Part shown: one piece after another, positions 25,857 to 35,027 of the stretch | Numbering within the stretch: the stretch's first letter is position 1 | Layout of the letters: each line of letters opens with the position of its first letter | DNA from: DASUXY01 sp036377675 | GTDB taxonomy: Bacteria; Bacillota; Bacilli; Bacillales; Amphibacillaceae | Direction of reading: 5' to 3' | NCBI GenBank assembly: GCA_036377675.1 | Contig: DASUXY010000002.1 | Location: 1-63,217 of the forward strand | DNA length: 63,217 nucleotides | Made by a program: the position numbers and the translations under genes | The notes under the pieces: model-generated | What the model was told of the DNA's origin: nothing | Databases searched by the model: none | The model's input: the letters and a program-made list of their open reading frames with translations, nothing else

Positions 25857-26684
25857 ATGGAAAAGTATGTACATTTTGTCAAACAACTGATGAAGCGAAT
25901 TGCAGATGATGATGTTTTCGGCTTAGCCGCACAACTAGCTTATTTTTTCCTGCTTTCCCTTTTCCCATTGCTTTTATTTATAATGACGTTAATCGGCCAT
26001 TTACCGATTGATGAACAATCTTTTATCGATGTATTAGCTACAGTGGCACCAGAGGAAATGATGGATTTGATTAATGAAAATATTAGCCGTCTCGTAAATG
26101 AACAAAATAGCGGCTTACTGTCGATTAGTTTCATCGGTACTCTTTGGTCAGCCTCAAATGGTGTCAATGCCATTACGAGAGCGTTTAATCGAGCGTATGA
26201 AGTAGAAGAAGATCGTTCGTTTATCGTTTCAAGACTAATCGCAATCGTTTTAACGGTCGCAATGGTAGGTATTATCGTCATTGCTATTTTACTTCCTGTT
26301 CTCGGCCGAATGATTGGGATGTATTTATTTTCATTGTTCGGCTTATCAGAGGGCTTTGCTCATATATGGGGAACGTTGCGATGGGGAATTACTTCAATCG
26401 TGTTTTTCATCGTCTTCCTCGCCTTATACAGGTTAGCTCCGAATGAGAAAATTAGATTAATAGAAGTTATTTGGGGAGCTTTGTTCGCTACGGTGAGCTG
26501 GCAACTTGTTTCATGGGCGTTTTCGTTTTATGTCGATATCATCGGTGATTATTCCGCGACATATGGGAGTTTAGGAGCAGTAATCGTTTTAATGATTTGG
26601 TTTTACATGTCAGGTTTGATCATCATTATCGGTGGAATCATTAATGCAATCATCCACGAAAATAAGTTGTATAGACGTCTGTGA
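25857..26684 (+). CDS. yfkH: YihY/BrkB family membrane protein
   Basis: The 275-residue protein has about six hydrophobic helices and family features near the start (DVFGLAAQLAYFFLLSLFPLLLF) and in the C-terminal half (FYVDIIGDYSATYGSLGAVI). Such proteins were once called ribonuclease BN; their true role is unsettled. AGGAGGGG lies 17 bases before the ATG, longer than ideal. The gene ends the yfkJIH unit at the terminator at 26699-26730. Confidence 0.9.
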   Translation: MEKYVHFVKQLMKRIADDDVFGLAAQLAYFFLLSLFPLLLFIMTLIGHLPIDEQSFIDVLATVAPEEMMDLINENISRLVNEQNSGLLSISFIGTLWSASNGVNAITRAFNRAYEVEEDRSFIVSRLIAIVLTVAMVGIIVIAILLPVLGRMIGMYLFSLFGLSEGFAHIWGTLRWGITSIVFFIVFLALYRLAPNEKIRLIEVIWGALFATVSWQLVSWAFSFYVDIIGDYSATYGSLGAVIVLMIWFYMSGLIIIIGGIINAIIHENKLYRRL

Positions 26685-26698
26685 ATCTCTGTAATATA

Positions 26699-26730
26699 AA
26701 AAAGCTGCCCAACAGTGGACAGCTTTTTTT
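26699..26730. terminator. bidirectional terminator yfkH / zosA
   Basis: AAAAAGCTG pairs with CAGCTTTTT, with inner CCA/TGG pairing, and is A-rich and T-rich on opposite sides. It serves both converging genes and touches the zosA stop codon. Confidence 0.85.
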
Positions 26731-28669
26731 ATTGTTTTAACAAGCGTAATCCATTTAAGATCACGAGGATTGTACTTCCTTCATGACCGATGACACCTAA
26801 CGGTAAATCAATGACTTGCATAAAGTTTGAAATGATGAGAACAAAGATGACGGCTAAGGAAAAGAATACATTTTGTTTGACGATTCGGTTCATCCGACTT
26901 GATACGTCCATCGTCTTTTTCATTTTCGATAAGTCATTTTTCATTAGGACGACATCAGCTGTTTCTAAAGCGACATCTGTACCTTGCCCCATAGCGATTC
27001 CTACATTCGCACTTGCTAAAGCAGGTGCATCATTAATACCATCGCCAACCATAGCTACATTCTCATATTTTTTGCGTAAATCTTTCACATGAGTCACTTT
27101 TTCGTCAGGCAAGCACTCGGCAATATATTCATCAATTCCTACTTCTCCCGCTACGGCTTGAGCTGTAATTTCATTATCTCCTGTTAGCATAACTGTGTGA
27201 ATACCTCGGTTGCGGAGTTGTTGAATCGTCTCTTTCGCATTTTTACGAATCGTATCTTTTAAAGCTAAAAGAGCAACAATTTCCGTATGATGTTTAACGA
27301 AAACGATTGTTTTTCCTTCTGTAGCTAAGCGAGCGGCAAGTCCGTCGTAAAATTGTGTCGCTTCTTCTTCACCGACAAACGTAGCGTTACCGATTTTCCA
27401 TTGTTGATCATGAACAACTGCGGAAACACCGTTACCACTTACCGTTGTCATGTCTGAGACATCGATTGTTGTCAATGGTTGATTCGTTTTTTTCTTGCTG
27501 TATTGTGTAATTGCTTTTGCTAACGGGTGAGTTGATTCGTTTTCAATTGCGCCGATGATTGCTAGCAATTCTGTTTCCTCATAGTCTGGATGAACGTGTA
27601 TATTGGTCACTTCAGGGACTCCATTTGTCAATGTTCCCGTTTTGTCAAAAGCAATCGCCTTCACGTGGCTTAAATTTTCTACGTGAATGCCACCTTTAAA
27701 AAGCACCCCATTTTTGGCACTGTTTGAGATTGCAGACAAAGTAGCGGGCATAATCGATGCTACGAGTGCACACGGAGAGGCAACGACGAGTAAAACCATC
27801 GCTCGATAAATACTTTCGGTTAACGTCCAACCGAATAAAAAGTATGGTAAAAACATCATTACTGCAACGACGGCGAGAACAATTTTGACATACGTTCCTT
27901 CGAATCTTTCGATAAATAATTGTGATGGTGATTTTTCATCTTGAGCTGATTGCACCATTTGAATAATGTTTTGAAAGAGTGTTTCGTCAGCTGGCTTTGT
28001 AATTTCTACCGTAATGGAACCATCAAGTGCTACCGTTCCCGCAAAAACTTCCTCATCACGTCCTTTACTGACAGGAATCGATTCTCCAGTAATGGCACTT
28101 TCATCTACGCCTGTATTTCCTTTTACAATTTTTCCATCAGCTGGAATTCGTTCACTAGCACGTACGAGAATGTGATCGCCAACTTTAAGTTGTGAGACTG
28201 GAATGACTCTTTCACTACCATCAATGATGACGACCGCCTCTTCTGGTTGTAACTCCATGAGAGAGGAAATTTCCTGATTACTTTTGTTTAAGGTATATGT
28301 TTCGAGAGCCCCCGCTAAAGCAAATATAAAGATCAGAATAGCCCCTTCTGTCCAATACCCAATCATCGCCGAGCCTATCGCGGCGAAAATCATCAATAGC
28401 TCAACATTTAATTCCTTATGTTTAATCGTTTCTTCGATACCTTCTTTTGCCTTGGCAAAGCCCCCGATGACGAAAGCCGTAATGTGTAATATAATCCACC
28501 ACGTAGAAGAGATATAGCTAGAAAAAGACCACGTTAATAAAATAATGAGCCCACTTAATAACGCGGCGATGAGTTCTAAATGTGGCTTTATTTTATTAAA
28601 AAAGCGATCGGTAGAACTTTTGTTTTGTTCCGTTTTCCTCGGTGTAAACTCACACGTTTTAATGTTCAT
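26729..28669 (-). CDS. zosA: P1B-type metal-transporting ATPase, ZosA-like
   Basis: Heavy-metal-pumping ATPase of 646 residues without an N-terminal HMA metal-binding domain. The metal site in helix 6 is SPC (VASPCALVASIMPATLSA). The phosphorylation site DKTGTLT, the HP motif in STHPLAK, TGDN and GDGINDAPAL are all intact. Length and the SPC context match ZosA of B. subtilis, a zinc-uptake ATPase induced by peroxide through PerR. A near-perfect PerR box upstream agrees with this. GGAGG lies 8-9 bases before the ATG. Confidence 0.9.
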   Translation of the reverse strand: MNIKTCEFTPRKTEQNKSSTDRFFNKIKPHLELIAALLSGLIILLTWSFSSYISSTWWIILHITAFVIGGFAKAKEGIEETIKHKELNVELLMIFAAIGSAMIGYWTEGAILIFIFALAGALETYTLNKSNQEISSLMELQPEEAVVIIDGSERVIPVSQLKVGDHILVRASERIPADGKIVKGNTGVDESAITGESIPVSKGRDEEVFAGTVALDGSITVEITKPADETLFQNIIQMVQSAQDEKSPSQLFIERFEGTYVKIVLAVVAVMMFLPYFLFGWTLTESIYRAMVLLVVASPCALVASIMPATLSAISNSAKNGVLFKGGIHVENLSHVKAIAFDKTGTLTNGVPEVTNIHVHPDYEETELLAIIGAIENESTHPLAKAITQYSKKKTNQPLTTIDVSDMTTVSGNGVSAVVHDQQWKIGNATFVGEEEATQFYDGLAARLATEGKTIVFVKHHTEIVALLALKDTIRKNAKETIQQLRNRGIHTVMLTGDNEITAQAVAGEVGIDEYIAECLPDEKVTHVKDLRKKYENVAMVGDGINDAPALASANVGIAMGQGTDVALETADVVLMKNDLSKMKKTMDVSSRMNRIVKQNVFFSLAVIFVLIISNFMQVIDLPLGVIGHEGSTILVILNGLRLLKQ

Positions 28670-28691
28670 TTTTCAATACCTCCGCACTAAT

Positions 28692-28706
28692 TGATAATAA
28701 GAATCA
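28692..28706. promoter_or_regulatory. Fur-family box near the zosA start
   Basis: TGATAATAAGAATCA matches 13 of 15 positions of the 7-1-7 Fur consensus TGATAATNATTATCA. It lies 23 bases upstream of the zosA start codon. Fur, PerR and Zur boxes are similar, so the actual regulator is uncertain. Confidence 0.45.
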
Positions 28707-28770
28707 TTTGCAACAATAGAGGAAACTCAATGATATCAATGCTTATGTCCGTTTTTATATTTATTTTAAA

Positions 28771-28785
28771 TAATAATAATTATAA
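28771..28785. promoter_or_regulatory. PerR box between zosA and the OsmC gene
   Basis: TAATAATAATTATAA differs from the PerR consensus TTATAATNATTATAA at one base. It sits about 100 bases upstream of zosA in the divergent region and about 195 bases before the OsmC-family gene. zosA is a PerR target in B. subtilis, so the site is in the expected place. The very AT-rich context lowers its significance somewhat. Confidence 0.6.
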
Positions 28786-28979
28786 TTTACTATTTATTAT
28801 TATTTTAACACAAAAAGGGAAGAAGTCAAGAGTTTATAACCGGTTAATGGGAGCTTTAAGGAGAAAGACTTCTGAAATACGGAAACAGGCAAGGTGGTGA
28901 GAAAATGTTTTTATGCAATGAGCTCCAAAATTAGCTATGATAAAGGATAGTGTTATACATGTTTTAGGAGGTTTTTTAT

Positions 28980-29363
28980 ATGGAATTTATACCGAAGGAA
29001 AATGGTTGGCGTGTGAATGTAACGTATGGTGAGTTGCATATTTCTGGAGATGATACGTTTGGCTACCGACCCTATCAATTAATGATTGCATCGATTGTTG
29101 GTTGCAGTGGGTCTGTTTTTTGCAAAATTTTAGAAAAACAACGGATTTCAATCGCCGGCATGTCCATTAAAGCCGATGTAGAACGAAATGCTAAGGAAGC
29201 GAATCGTATTGAGAGCATTTCATTACGATTTATAGTGAAGGGAAAAAATTTGAATCGAGAAAAGTTAAACAAAAACTTGCGGATTGCTCGCAAAAATTGT
29301 GCAATGGTTCGATCCGTAGAAAAAAGCATCCACATCACTGAAGAGATTCAAATTATCGAATAA
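28980..29363 (+). CDS. OsmC family protein
   Basis: The 127-residue protein belongs to the OsmC/Ohr fold, whose members reduce organic peroxides with a pair of cysteines. The two expected cysteines are present: one in SIVGCSGSVF (about residue 39) and one in RKNCAMVR (about residue 105). It is divergent from zosA, and a PerR-type box lies between them. Substrate unknown; many Bacillus OsmC proteins are uncharacterised. TAGGAGGTT precedes the start. Confidence 0.88.
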   Translation: MEFIPKENGWRVNVTYGELHISGDDTFGYRPYQLMIASIVGCSGSVFCKILEKQRISIAGMSIKADVERNAKEANRIESISLRFIVKGKNLNREKLNKNLRIARKNCAMVRSVEKSIHITEEIQIIE

Positions 29364-29491
29364 AGATTCTCGTTATAACCTTTGCACAAAGTAAATGTCT
29401 TTATGCGTCTGGAGTTAGTCCATGTGGAAATTTTAAAATGTATATTTTCTCTATAATCGAAAAAACTAAAGAAAAAGAGAGGAATGGACAG

Positions 29492-30304
29492 ATGGACAGA
29501 CGCATAAAACTCATCATGGCGTTGTTTGTATTCATGTATGTTTTAGCTGTACCGGACTTTAGTTTTGCAGAAGAAAAGAAGCAGAAAAAGAAACAAGCAG
29601 ACGCATACACACTCCCTGATTATGTGTTAAATATTTCTAAAGAAAATACATTTCCTAATTCAACAGAAGACCAAGAAATAGTGGAACCGAGCAAATTGAC
29701 AAAAAGCTTTATGGAAGATGTCGACATTCCGATTGAAAACCCTGAGCTTATAAAATTACTGAATGAAACGTCCTTAAAACCGTCCCCCATTGGCATTGGT
29801 TATCGAGGAATGGTATTTCTTGGACGGTGGCCGTTAAATTATAAATCATTGGAAACGACGGTTAATTGGGAATATCAACAAATTAATACGAATGAGCTGA
29901 ACAATATCGGCAGTAATGTCAAACAAATTTTACGCTACAATCAACACGAACAAAAGGAAATTAAAGGAGCTTTAACAAATAAAATTGTCCATCCCGATGA
30001 AGTGAAACGAATGATGCTTGTAAAAGCACAGAAAAAAACTAAATTACCGCTTTCTTATAGCACGGTGATTGGCAAAAGTACAAAAAAAGGGCAATCATAT
30101 AACGTTCCAGTAAACAAACACGGATACCTTCATGCACATGCTCCAGCTGTAAATGAAAAAGGTGAAATGACTTTTGGAGAAGTATACATTCAATTAAAAG
30201 GAACAAAAAAAACAATCGTTATTAAAAACGTAACGAAACAAGGGATTGGAGCTTGGATTCCGATTCAAGATCATATTACGTTTACGTTCCAATTAAAAGA
30301 TTAG
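29492..30304 (+). CDS. yfkD: YfkD family secreted protein
   Basis: The 270-residue protein begins with a signal peptide (MDRRIKLIMALFVFMYV, cleavage near FSFA-EE) and a Lys-rich stretch. The rest matches the YfkD family of Bacillus across its length, for instance YRGMVFLGRWPLNYKS and the closing GAWIPIQDHITFTFQLK. No catalytic motif is recognised and the function is unknown. Start chosen at 29492 after AGAGAGG; the earlier in-frame ATG at 29438 would block the signal peptide. Confidence 0.88.
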   Translation: MDRRIKLIMALFVFMYVLAVPDFSFAEEKKQKKKQADAYTLPDYVLNISKENTFPNSTEDQEIVEPSKLTKSFMEDVDIPIENPELIKLLNETSLKPSPIGIGYRGMVFLGRWPLNYKSLETTVNWEYQQINTNELNNIGSNVKQILRYNQHEQKEIKGALTNKIVHPDEVKRMMLVKAQKKTKLPLSYSTVIGKSTKKGQSYNVPVNKHGYLHAHAPAVNEKGEMTFGEVYIQLKGTKKTIVIKNVTKQGIGAWIPIQDHITFTFQLKD

Positions 30305-30312
30305 AATGTTTG

Positions 30313-30350
30313 AAACAGCTTTGTATTTTTACTTACGAAGCTGTTTTTTT
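30313..30350 (+). terminator. terminator after yfkD
   Basis: AAACAGCTT and AAGCTGTTT pair around an approximately 16-base loop and end in a long T-run. The remaining bases to 30627 carry only the promoter region of the next gene; I see no other feature there. Confidence 0.8.
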
Positions 30351-30627
30351 GTGATAAACGGCGCTAACATTCGGATTAACAACTATAGAGCACTATATAT
30401 TATGATCCCAGCTTGTTTTGGACTTACTTTTTCATAGATTAAGAAAACTTAAAAGTCTTGGAATTTATGGAAGTTGGAAAACAGAGGTAAGGCTACTACG
30501 ATGTCAGTAACTTGAAAAACACTAACTTTAAGGGAAAACAGGACTAAAAATATTCAGAAGATTCCCGTGATAAACTACATTTTAAATGTTATAATACTTA
30601 ATAATTATTTTAATGAGGAGGTGCAAA

Positions 30628-31155
30628 ATGAAAAAAGCATTATTTAACAATTTTGCATCGATTACAAAATTGTTAATCGTAACTGTAGCGCTGTTTTTAA
30701 TTAGTGCTTGCTCAAGCAAGGAAACGAATGTCGTTGTTGATAAAGGAACTGAAAAAGAAGGTGAAACAGATGTTACATATGTTGACCATGTAGAGGAGAT
30801 TATTGCAAATAACTGTTTACAGTGTCATGGAAATGAATCACCAACGATGGTTGAATTTAACGAAAATCCAGACCAGTATATAAAAGAAGGGAAAGGCCCT
30901 CGTATTGATGACTATGAAAACTTAACTGTCGTTGTTAACGGTTCGGAGGCCGGAGCGCTTATGAGGCGGCTTGATAACGGCGAAAATACAGAGGATGGCG
31001 AGCCAGGAAATATGTATGTCAATTTAGGCGCTGATGATGAGGAACGTGAAGAATACCTTGATGTACTTAAAGAGTGGGTTGGTCATTGGACATTAAAGAG
31101 GGAAAATGAATTAACAGAAGAGGATTACGAGAAGTTTAAGCTGTTAGAAAAATAA
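30628..31155 (+). CDS. cytochrome c-type lipoprotein
   Basis: The 175-residue protein has a lipoprotein signal peptide ending in LISAC and one heme-binding CLQCH motif about 50 residues after that cysteine. A likely axial methionine is in PGNMYVNLG. The C-terminal part is strongly acidic. It is probably anchored to the outer face of the membrane and moves electrons; partner and pathway are unknown. AGGAGGTG precedes the ATG at 30628. It has its own terminator. Confidence 0.85.
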   Translation: MKKALFNNFASITKLLIVTVALFLISACSSKETNVVVDKGTEKEGETDVTYVDHVEEIIANNCLQCHGNESPTMVEFNENPDQYIKEGKGPRIDDYENLTVVVNGSEAGALMRRLDNGENTEDGEPGNMYVNLGADDEEREEYLDVLKEWVGHWTLKRENELTEEDYEKFKLLEK

Positions 31156-31159
31156 ACTA

Positions 31160-31207
31160 AATAAGGCGAATCGCTCTGATTGATTGAGAGCATTAGCCTT
31201 ATTTTTA
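31160..31207 (+). terminator. terminator after the cytochrome gene
   Basis: AATAAGGC with GCCTTATT, and inner AAT/ATT and CTCT/AGAG pairs, form an extended stem followed by TTTTATTT. The following bases up to 31454 show no real gene. Confidence 0.75.
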
Positions 31208-31454
31208 TTTGGAAAAGTTCGTGTTTTCCTTTTTTATCGTATCTATTTAAAAACAACGCTTAAATATAAATCGAAAAGGAATAAGTCAGTAATACGTATG
31301 CTTCGTAGAGGAAGTTATGAGACTTGTGATGATTTACTACAATTTTTCAATGGTATGCGTTATGCCCTCGTTTACGTGCATAATTTAGAGCCCCTTGGAA
31401 AAAGTAAGAAGAACATAGGTGATTGTTATTTTTAACAAAAATAGGTGGGTTGTT

Positions 31455-32261
31455 ATGTTTAACAAAATAATCGCTTCAATTACAATTTTGTCACTGTTTA
31501 CTTTTTCCACACCCGTAACTCACGTAACGAATGGTTATGCCGCAAGTGGTTATGGATGGGGCTATAAAAAGAATAATAATCACGAAATCCCTGACATCGG
31601 TAAATATAAGCAAATGTTGGAACAGTACGGTGCTTATTATGCAGACGATTCTGGAGAAAAAAATATTTATTTAACATTTGATAACGGATATGAACAAGGG
31701 TATACGGAAGATGTTTTAGATGTGTTAAAAGAAGCAAAAGTGCCAGCTACTTTTTTTGTGACCGGACATTACGTCAAAAGTGAGCCCGATCTTGTAAAAA
31801 GAATGGTCGATGATGGCCATATTATCGGGAATCATTCCTATCATCATCCGGATTTCACGATTATAACGAAAGAAGCAATTCAAAAGGAGCTTGAGGATTT
31901 AGAACGAGCTGTAGCCGCAGTATCCGATCAAAAAGAATTAAAATATTTACGTCCGCCACGTGGAATTTTTAGTGAAAAGACGTTAAAGTGGTCCAATGAG
32001 TTAGGATATATTCATATTTTTTGGTCACTTGCTTTCGCCGATTGGAATGTTCATAAGCAAAAGGGTTGGAGATATGCATTCGATCAAGTGATGAAACAAG
32101 TTCATCCAGGGGCGATTGTGTTATTGCACACGGTTTCATCGGACAATGCAGAAGCACTTTCCCGTCTCATTCGTGAATTGAAAAAGAAAGGATACACATT
32201 TAAAAGTTTGGATGAGTTTGTCATGAAAGATAAACTTCCAGAGGGAATATACGGATTATAA
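31455..32261 (+). CDS. pdaA: peptidoglycan N-acetylmuramic acid deacetylase PdaA
   Basis: Removes the acetyl group from muramic acid during spore cortex synthesis, a step needed to form muramic delta-lactam and hence for germination. The 268-residue protein has a signal peptide followed by a polysaccharide deacetylase (NodB) domain. The FDNGYE segment is characteristic of PdaA; the metal ligands follow in GNHSYHHPDF, with RPPRGIF, WSLAFADWN and VLLHTVS further on. The start at 31455 fits GGTGGG upstream. It indicates that the host makes endospores. Confidence 0.93.
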   Translation: MFNKIIASITILSLFTFSTPVTHVTNGYAASGYGWGYKKNNNHEIPDIGKYKQMLEQYGAYYADDSGEKNIYLTFDNGYEQGYTEDVLDVLKEAKVPATFFVTGHYVKSEPDLVKRMVDDGHIIGNHSYHHPDFTIITKEAIQKELEDLERAVAAVSDQKELKYLRPPRGIFSEKTLKWSNELGYIHIFWSLAFADWNVHKQKGWRYAFDQVMKQVHPGAIVLLHTVSSDNAEALSRLIRELKKKGYTFKSLDEFVMKDKLPEGIYGL

Positions 32262-32268
32262 AACATAA

Positions 32269-32397
32269 GGCTGGGACAAAACTCTTTTAAAATGAATAAA
32301 CCGCATGAAATCTAATTTAAAAACCTTGATTTCATGCGGTTCTATTTTTATGATTTAATCTAAAATTAACTAATTAATTTCAATTTATGTCCCAGCC
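32269..32397. repeat. nested dyad element after pdaA
   Basis: The outer arms GGCTGGGACA (32269-32278) and TGTCCCAGCC (32388-32397) enclose a perfect 14-base inverted repeat, AACCGCATGAAATC (32299-32312) with GATTTCATGCGGTT (32328-32341). The transcript could fold into one long structured stem. GGCTGGGACA-type dyads recur between genes in many low-GC Gram-positive genomes. This copy resembles the element at 7.9 kb in its GTTCTATTTT and AGCCCCATG segments. Confidence 0.65.
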
Positions 32398-32553
32398 CCA
32401 TGTTGTTTTTTAAGAGCGTTCACCTATGTATGGTGAAAAATGGATATGAATCGTCACTTTTCTACATCCTCTCATGTATAATCGATAATTTCTATTTGAA
32501 ATGTTCCCAACATTTGTTATAATAAAAAATAAACAAAAATGGGGTTGATCTTT

Positions 32554-34128
32554 TTGAACAGAGAAGAATTGATTGCGCCAGAGCATTATAATATCGTTAT
32601 GGAGGTAGAGCGTTACGCTTCTGATCCAACGAAAAAAGCACTTATTTGGCAAAATGAAGATGGTGAAACAAAAGAAGTGACATATGCGGAATTAATAAAA
32701 ACGGCGAACAAAATTGGAAACGCTTTCTTAGAAGCGGGACTACAAAAAGGTGATAAAATTTTAATTATGATTCCGCGCCTCATCGAGGCTTACCAAGTAT
32801 ATTTAGCCGCATTAAAAACAGGAATCGTTATTATTCCAAGTTCTGAAATGTTAAAGACAAATGATTTACAATACCGAATTAGCCATGGAGAAGCAAAGGG
32901 GATAGTCAGTTATTATCCTTATGTAAATCAATATAAAAATATTAAAGAGTATGATCAATTGTTAAAGTTTGTTGTTGGTGGGCAAGTGGATGGTTGGTAC
33001 GATTTGAATCAGGTAGTCGAAAATACATCTGATCAGTTAGAAATAGCATTGACAACGAGAGACGATATCGCTTTTTTACCTTATACATCTGGAACGACTG
33101 GTAATCCAAAAGGCGTTGTACATACACACGGTTGGGGATTTGCCCATTTAAAAACAGCTGCAAAAAATTGGTTGAGCATCGGAAAAGAGGATAAAGTGTG
33201 GGCGACAGCAGGACCTGGATGGCAAAAATGGTTATGGAGTCCTTTTTTATCCGTCTTAGGATCTGGAGCAACCGGATTTGTTTTTAATGGAAAGTTTGAT
33301 CCGAAGACATATTTAAACATATTACAAGAAGAGGAAATTAATGTTCTATGTTGCACTCCGACGGAATACCGTCTAATGGCTAAAGTGGACAATTTATCGG
33401 ATTATAAGTTCCCCGCTTTGCATAGTGCCGTTTCTGCTGGTGAACCATTAAATGTTGAAGTCATTGACACCTTTCGAAAATATTTTGACTTAACCGTTCG
33501 TGATGGCTACGGACAAACGGAAAACACATTGCTGTTAGGTGTGATGAAAGGGATGGAAGTGAAGCCGGGCTCAATGGGCGTACCTACACCGGGAAATGAT
33601 GTCGATATTATCGATGAATTCGGTGAACCGGTTGGGGTGAATGAAGTCGGTGACATTGCTGTTCGGATCGATTGTCCGGCATTGTTTCGTGAGTATTATA
33701 AAGACAAAGAGAAAACAGCTATGTCACGACGTGGAAATTACTACGTCACTGGTGACCGAGCAAAGAAGGACGAAGATGGTTATTTTTGGTTTGAGGGACG
33801 TAGTGACGACATCATCATTAGCTCTGGTTATACAATTGGCCCTTTTGAAGTAGAAGATGCGCTTACGTCACATCCTTCTGTTCAAGAATGCGCGGTTGTG
33901 GCGAGTCCAGATGAGATTCGTGGAAATATTGTCAAAGCATTTGTAGTAGTTAGAGAAGGTGTAGATGCCTCGCCTAACTTAATTGAAGAGCTTCAAAATC
34001 ATGTTAAAAAACTTACAGCACCATATAAATATCCGAGGGAAATTGAGTTTCTAGAGGAGCTACCGAAAACAGCTTCCGGTAAAATTAGACGAGTAGAATT
34101 ACGAAATAAAGAGAAGCTAAAAAGTTAA
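32554..34128 (+). CDS. mbcS: acyl-CoA synthetase, MbcS-like
   Basis: AMP-forming ligase of about 524 residues that activates short or branched acids such as 2-methylbutanoate to CoA thioesters. The P-loop YTSGTTGNPKG, the A5 segment YGQTEN, TGD-containing A7 and the C-terminal catalytic lysine in PKTASGKIRR are present. Overall it resembles MbcS (YtcI) of B. subtilis more than acetyl-CoA synthetase. The start is uncertain: TTG at 32554 and ATG at 32539 are both possible, and neither has a strong ribosome site. Confidence 0.87.
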   Translation: MNREELIAPEHYNIVMEVERYASDPTKKALIWQNEDGETKEVTYAELIKTANKIGNAFLEAGLQKGDKILIMIPRLIEAYQVYLAALKTGIVIIPSSEMLKTNDLQYRISHGEAKGIVSYYPYVNQYKNIKEYDQLLKFVVGGQVDGWYDLNQVVENTSDQLEIALTTRDDIAFLPYTSGTTGNPKGVVHTHGWGFAHLKTAAKNWLSIGKEDKVWATAGPGWQKWLWSPFLSVLGSGATGFVFNGKFDPKTYLNILQEEEINVLCCTPTEYRLMAKVDNLSDYKFPALHSAVSAGEPLNVEVIDTFRKYFDLTVRDGYGQTENTLLLGVMKGMEVKPGSMGVPTPGNDVDIIDEFGEPVGVNEVGDIAVRIDCPALFREYYKDKEKTAMSRRGNYYVTGDRAKKDEDGYFWFEGRSDDIIISSGYTIGPFEVEDALTSHPSVQECAVVASPDEIRGNIVKAFVVVREGVDASPNLIEELQNHVKKLTAPYKYPREIEFLEELPKTASGKIRRVELRNKEKLKS

Positions 34129-34248
34129 AGTCATTTACGGGGATAGCGAATAAACAAGCTTCGATTCGTTTCCTACACGCAACATAGAACACTTTTCATT
34201 AGGGGACGGATTGTACGCAGTGAACGAATGAATCGTAAGATAGAAAAA

Positions 34249-34286
34249 CCCGAATCGAGAACTTTTTACAAAAGTTTCGATTCGGG
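34249..34286. terminator. bidirectional terminator, acyl-CoA synthetase / fbpC
   Basis: CCCGAATCGA and TCGATTCGGG, extended by AACTTTT/AAAAGTT, form a stem of about 17 pairs with one bulge and a very short loop. It separates converging genes. Confidence 0.75.
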
Positions 34287-34309
34287 ATAAACATTCGTTG
34301 TTTAGAAGA

Positions 34310-35026
34310 TCACTTCATCATCTCTAGTTCTTTCTTAGGCTGTTCGACAGATTGGGTCGTACAGATTGATTCCCACTCATAGGCTGCTCCATCACGCATC
34401 GTTAAAATCCGATCAGCAATGGCTCGGGCATCTTCACGGTCATGTGTTACAAAAATCGATGTTGTCTGCGACTTTTTGATAATTTCTTTTAATTCATTTC
34501 TAATTTTCACTTGTAAATCGGCGTCTAAACTACTAAAGGGTTCATCTAATAAGAGGAGAGAAGGTTTCGGTGCTAATGCTCGTGCTAAAGCAATGCGTTG
34601 TTGTTGCCCGCCACTGAGTTCGTGTGGGTAGCGTTTTTTGAATGATGTCATATTAACAAGCTCAAGAACTTCATCAACTCGTTTATTTTTTTCTTTTCTT
34701 CGATAGCCTTTAAGACCAAATTGAACATTTTCCTTGACGGTCATATGAGGAAAGAGTGCATAATCTTGAAAGACCATACCAACTCCACGCTTTTCTGGTA
34801 ATACAAAATGTTGATCATCGGTAATAACTTGTTGATCGATATAAATAGATCCACTACATGGCACTTCTAATCCAGCTAACAGACGAAGAACAGTACTTTT
34901 CCCACTGCCACTTTCTCCTAAAATCGCGACAATTTCCCCTCGTTCAATATCTAAATTAAACTGCCGAATGACTTTATCTTTTGAGTTATTGTAACTGAAG
35001 TTGAGATCTCTAATTTGAACAAACAT
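34310..35026 (-). CDS. fbpC: ferric iron ABC transporter, ATP-binding protein
   Basis: The 238-residue ATPase has Walker A GESGSGKST, signature LSGGQQQR, Walker B LLLLDEP and the switch histidine in VTHDREDA. It energises the permease encoded one base upstream. It is shorter than typical FbpC proteins of about 350 residues and lacks the C-terminal regulatory domain. It ends a binding protein-permease-ATPase unit. Confidence 0.9.
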   Translation of the reverse strand: MFVQIRDLNFSYNNSKDKVIRQFNLDIERGEIVAILGESGSGKSTVLRLLAGLEVPCSGSIYIDQQVITDDQHFVLPEKRGVGMVFQDYALFPHMTVKENVQFGLKGYRRKEKNKRVDEVLELVNMTSFKKRYPHELSGGQQQRIALARALAPKPSLLLLDEPFSSLDADLQVKIRNELKEIIKKSQTTSIFVTHDREDARAIADRILTMRDGAAYEWESICTTQSVEQPKKELEMMK

Positions 35027-35027
35027 T

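Noticed and set aside
31184..31435. Plus-strand frame of 83 codons before pdaA
   Set aside because: It begins inside the terminator of the cytochrome gene and has no ribosome site or family resemblance.
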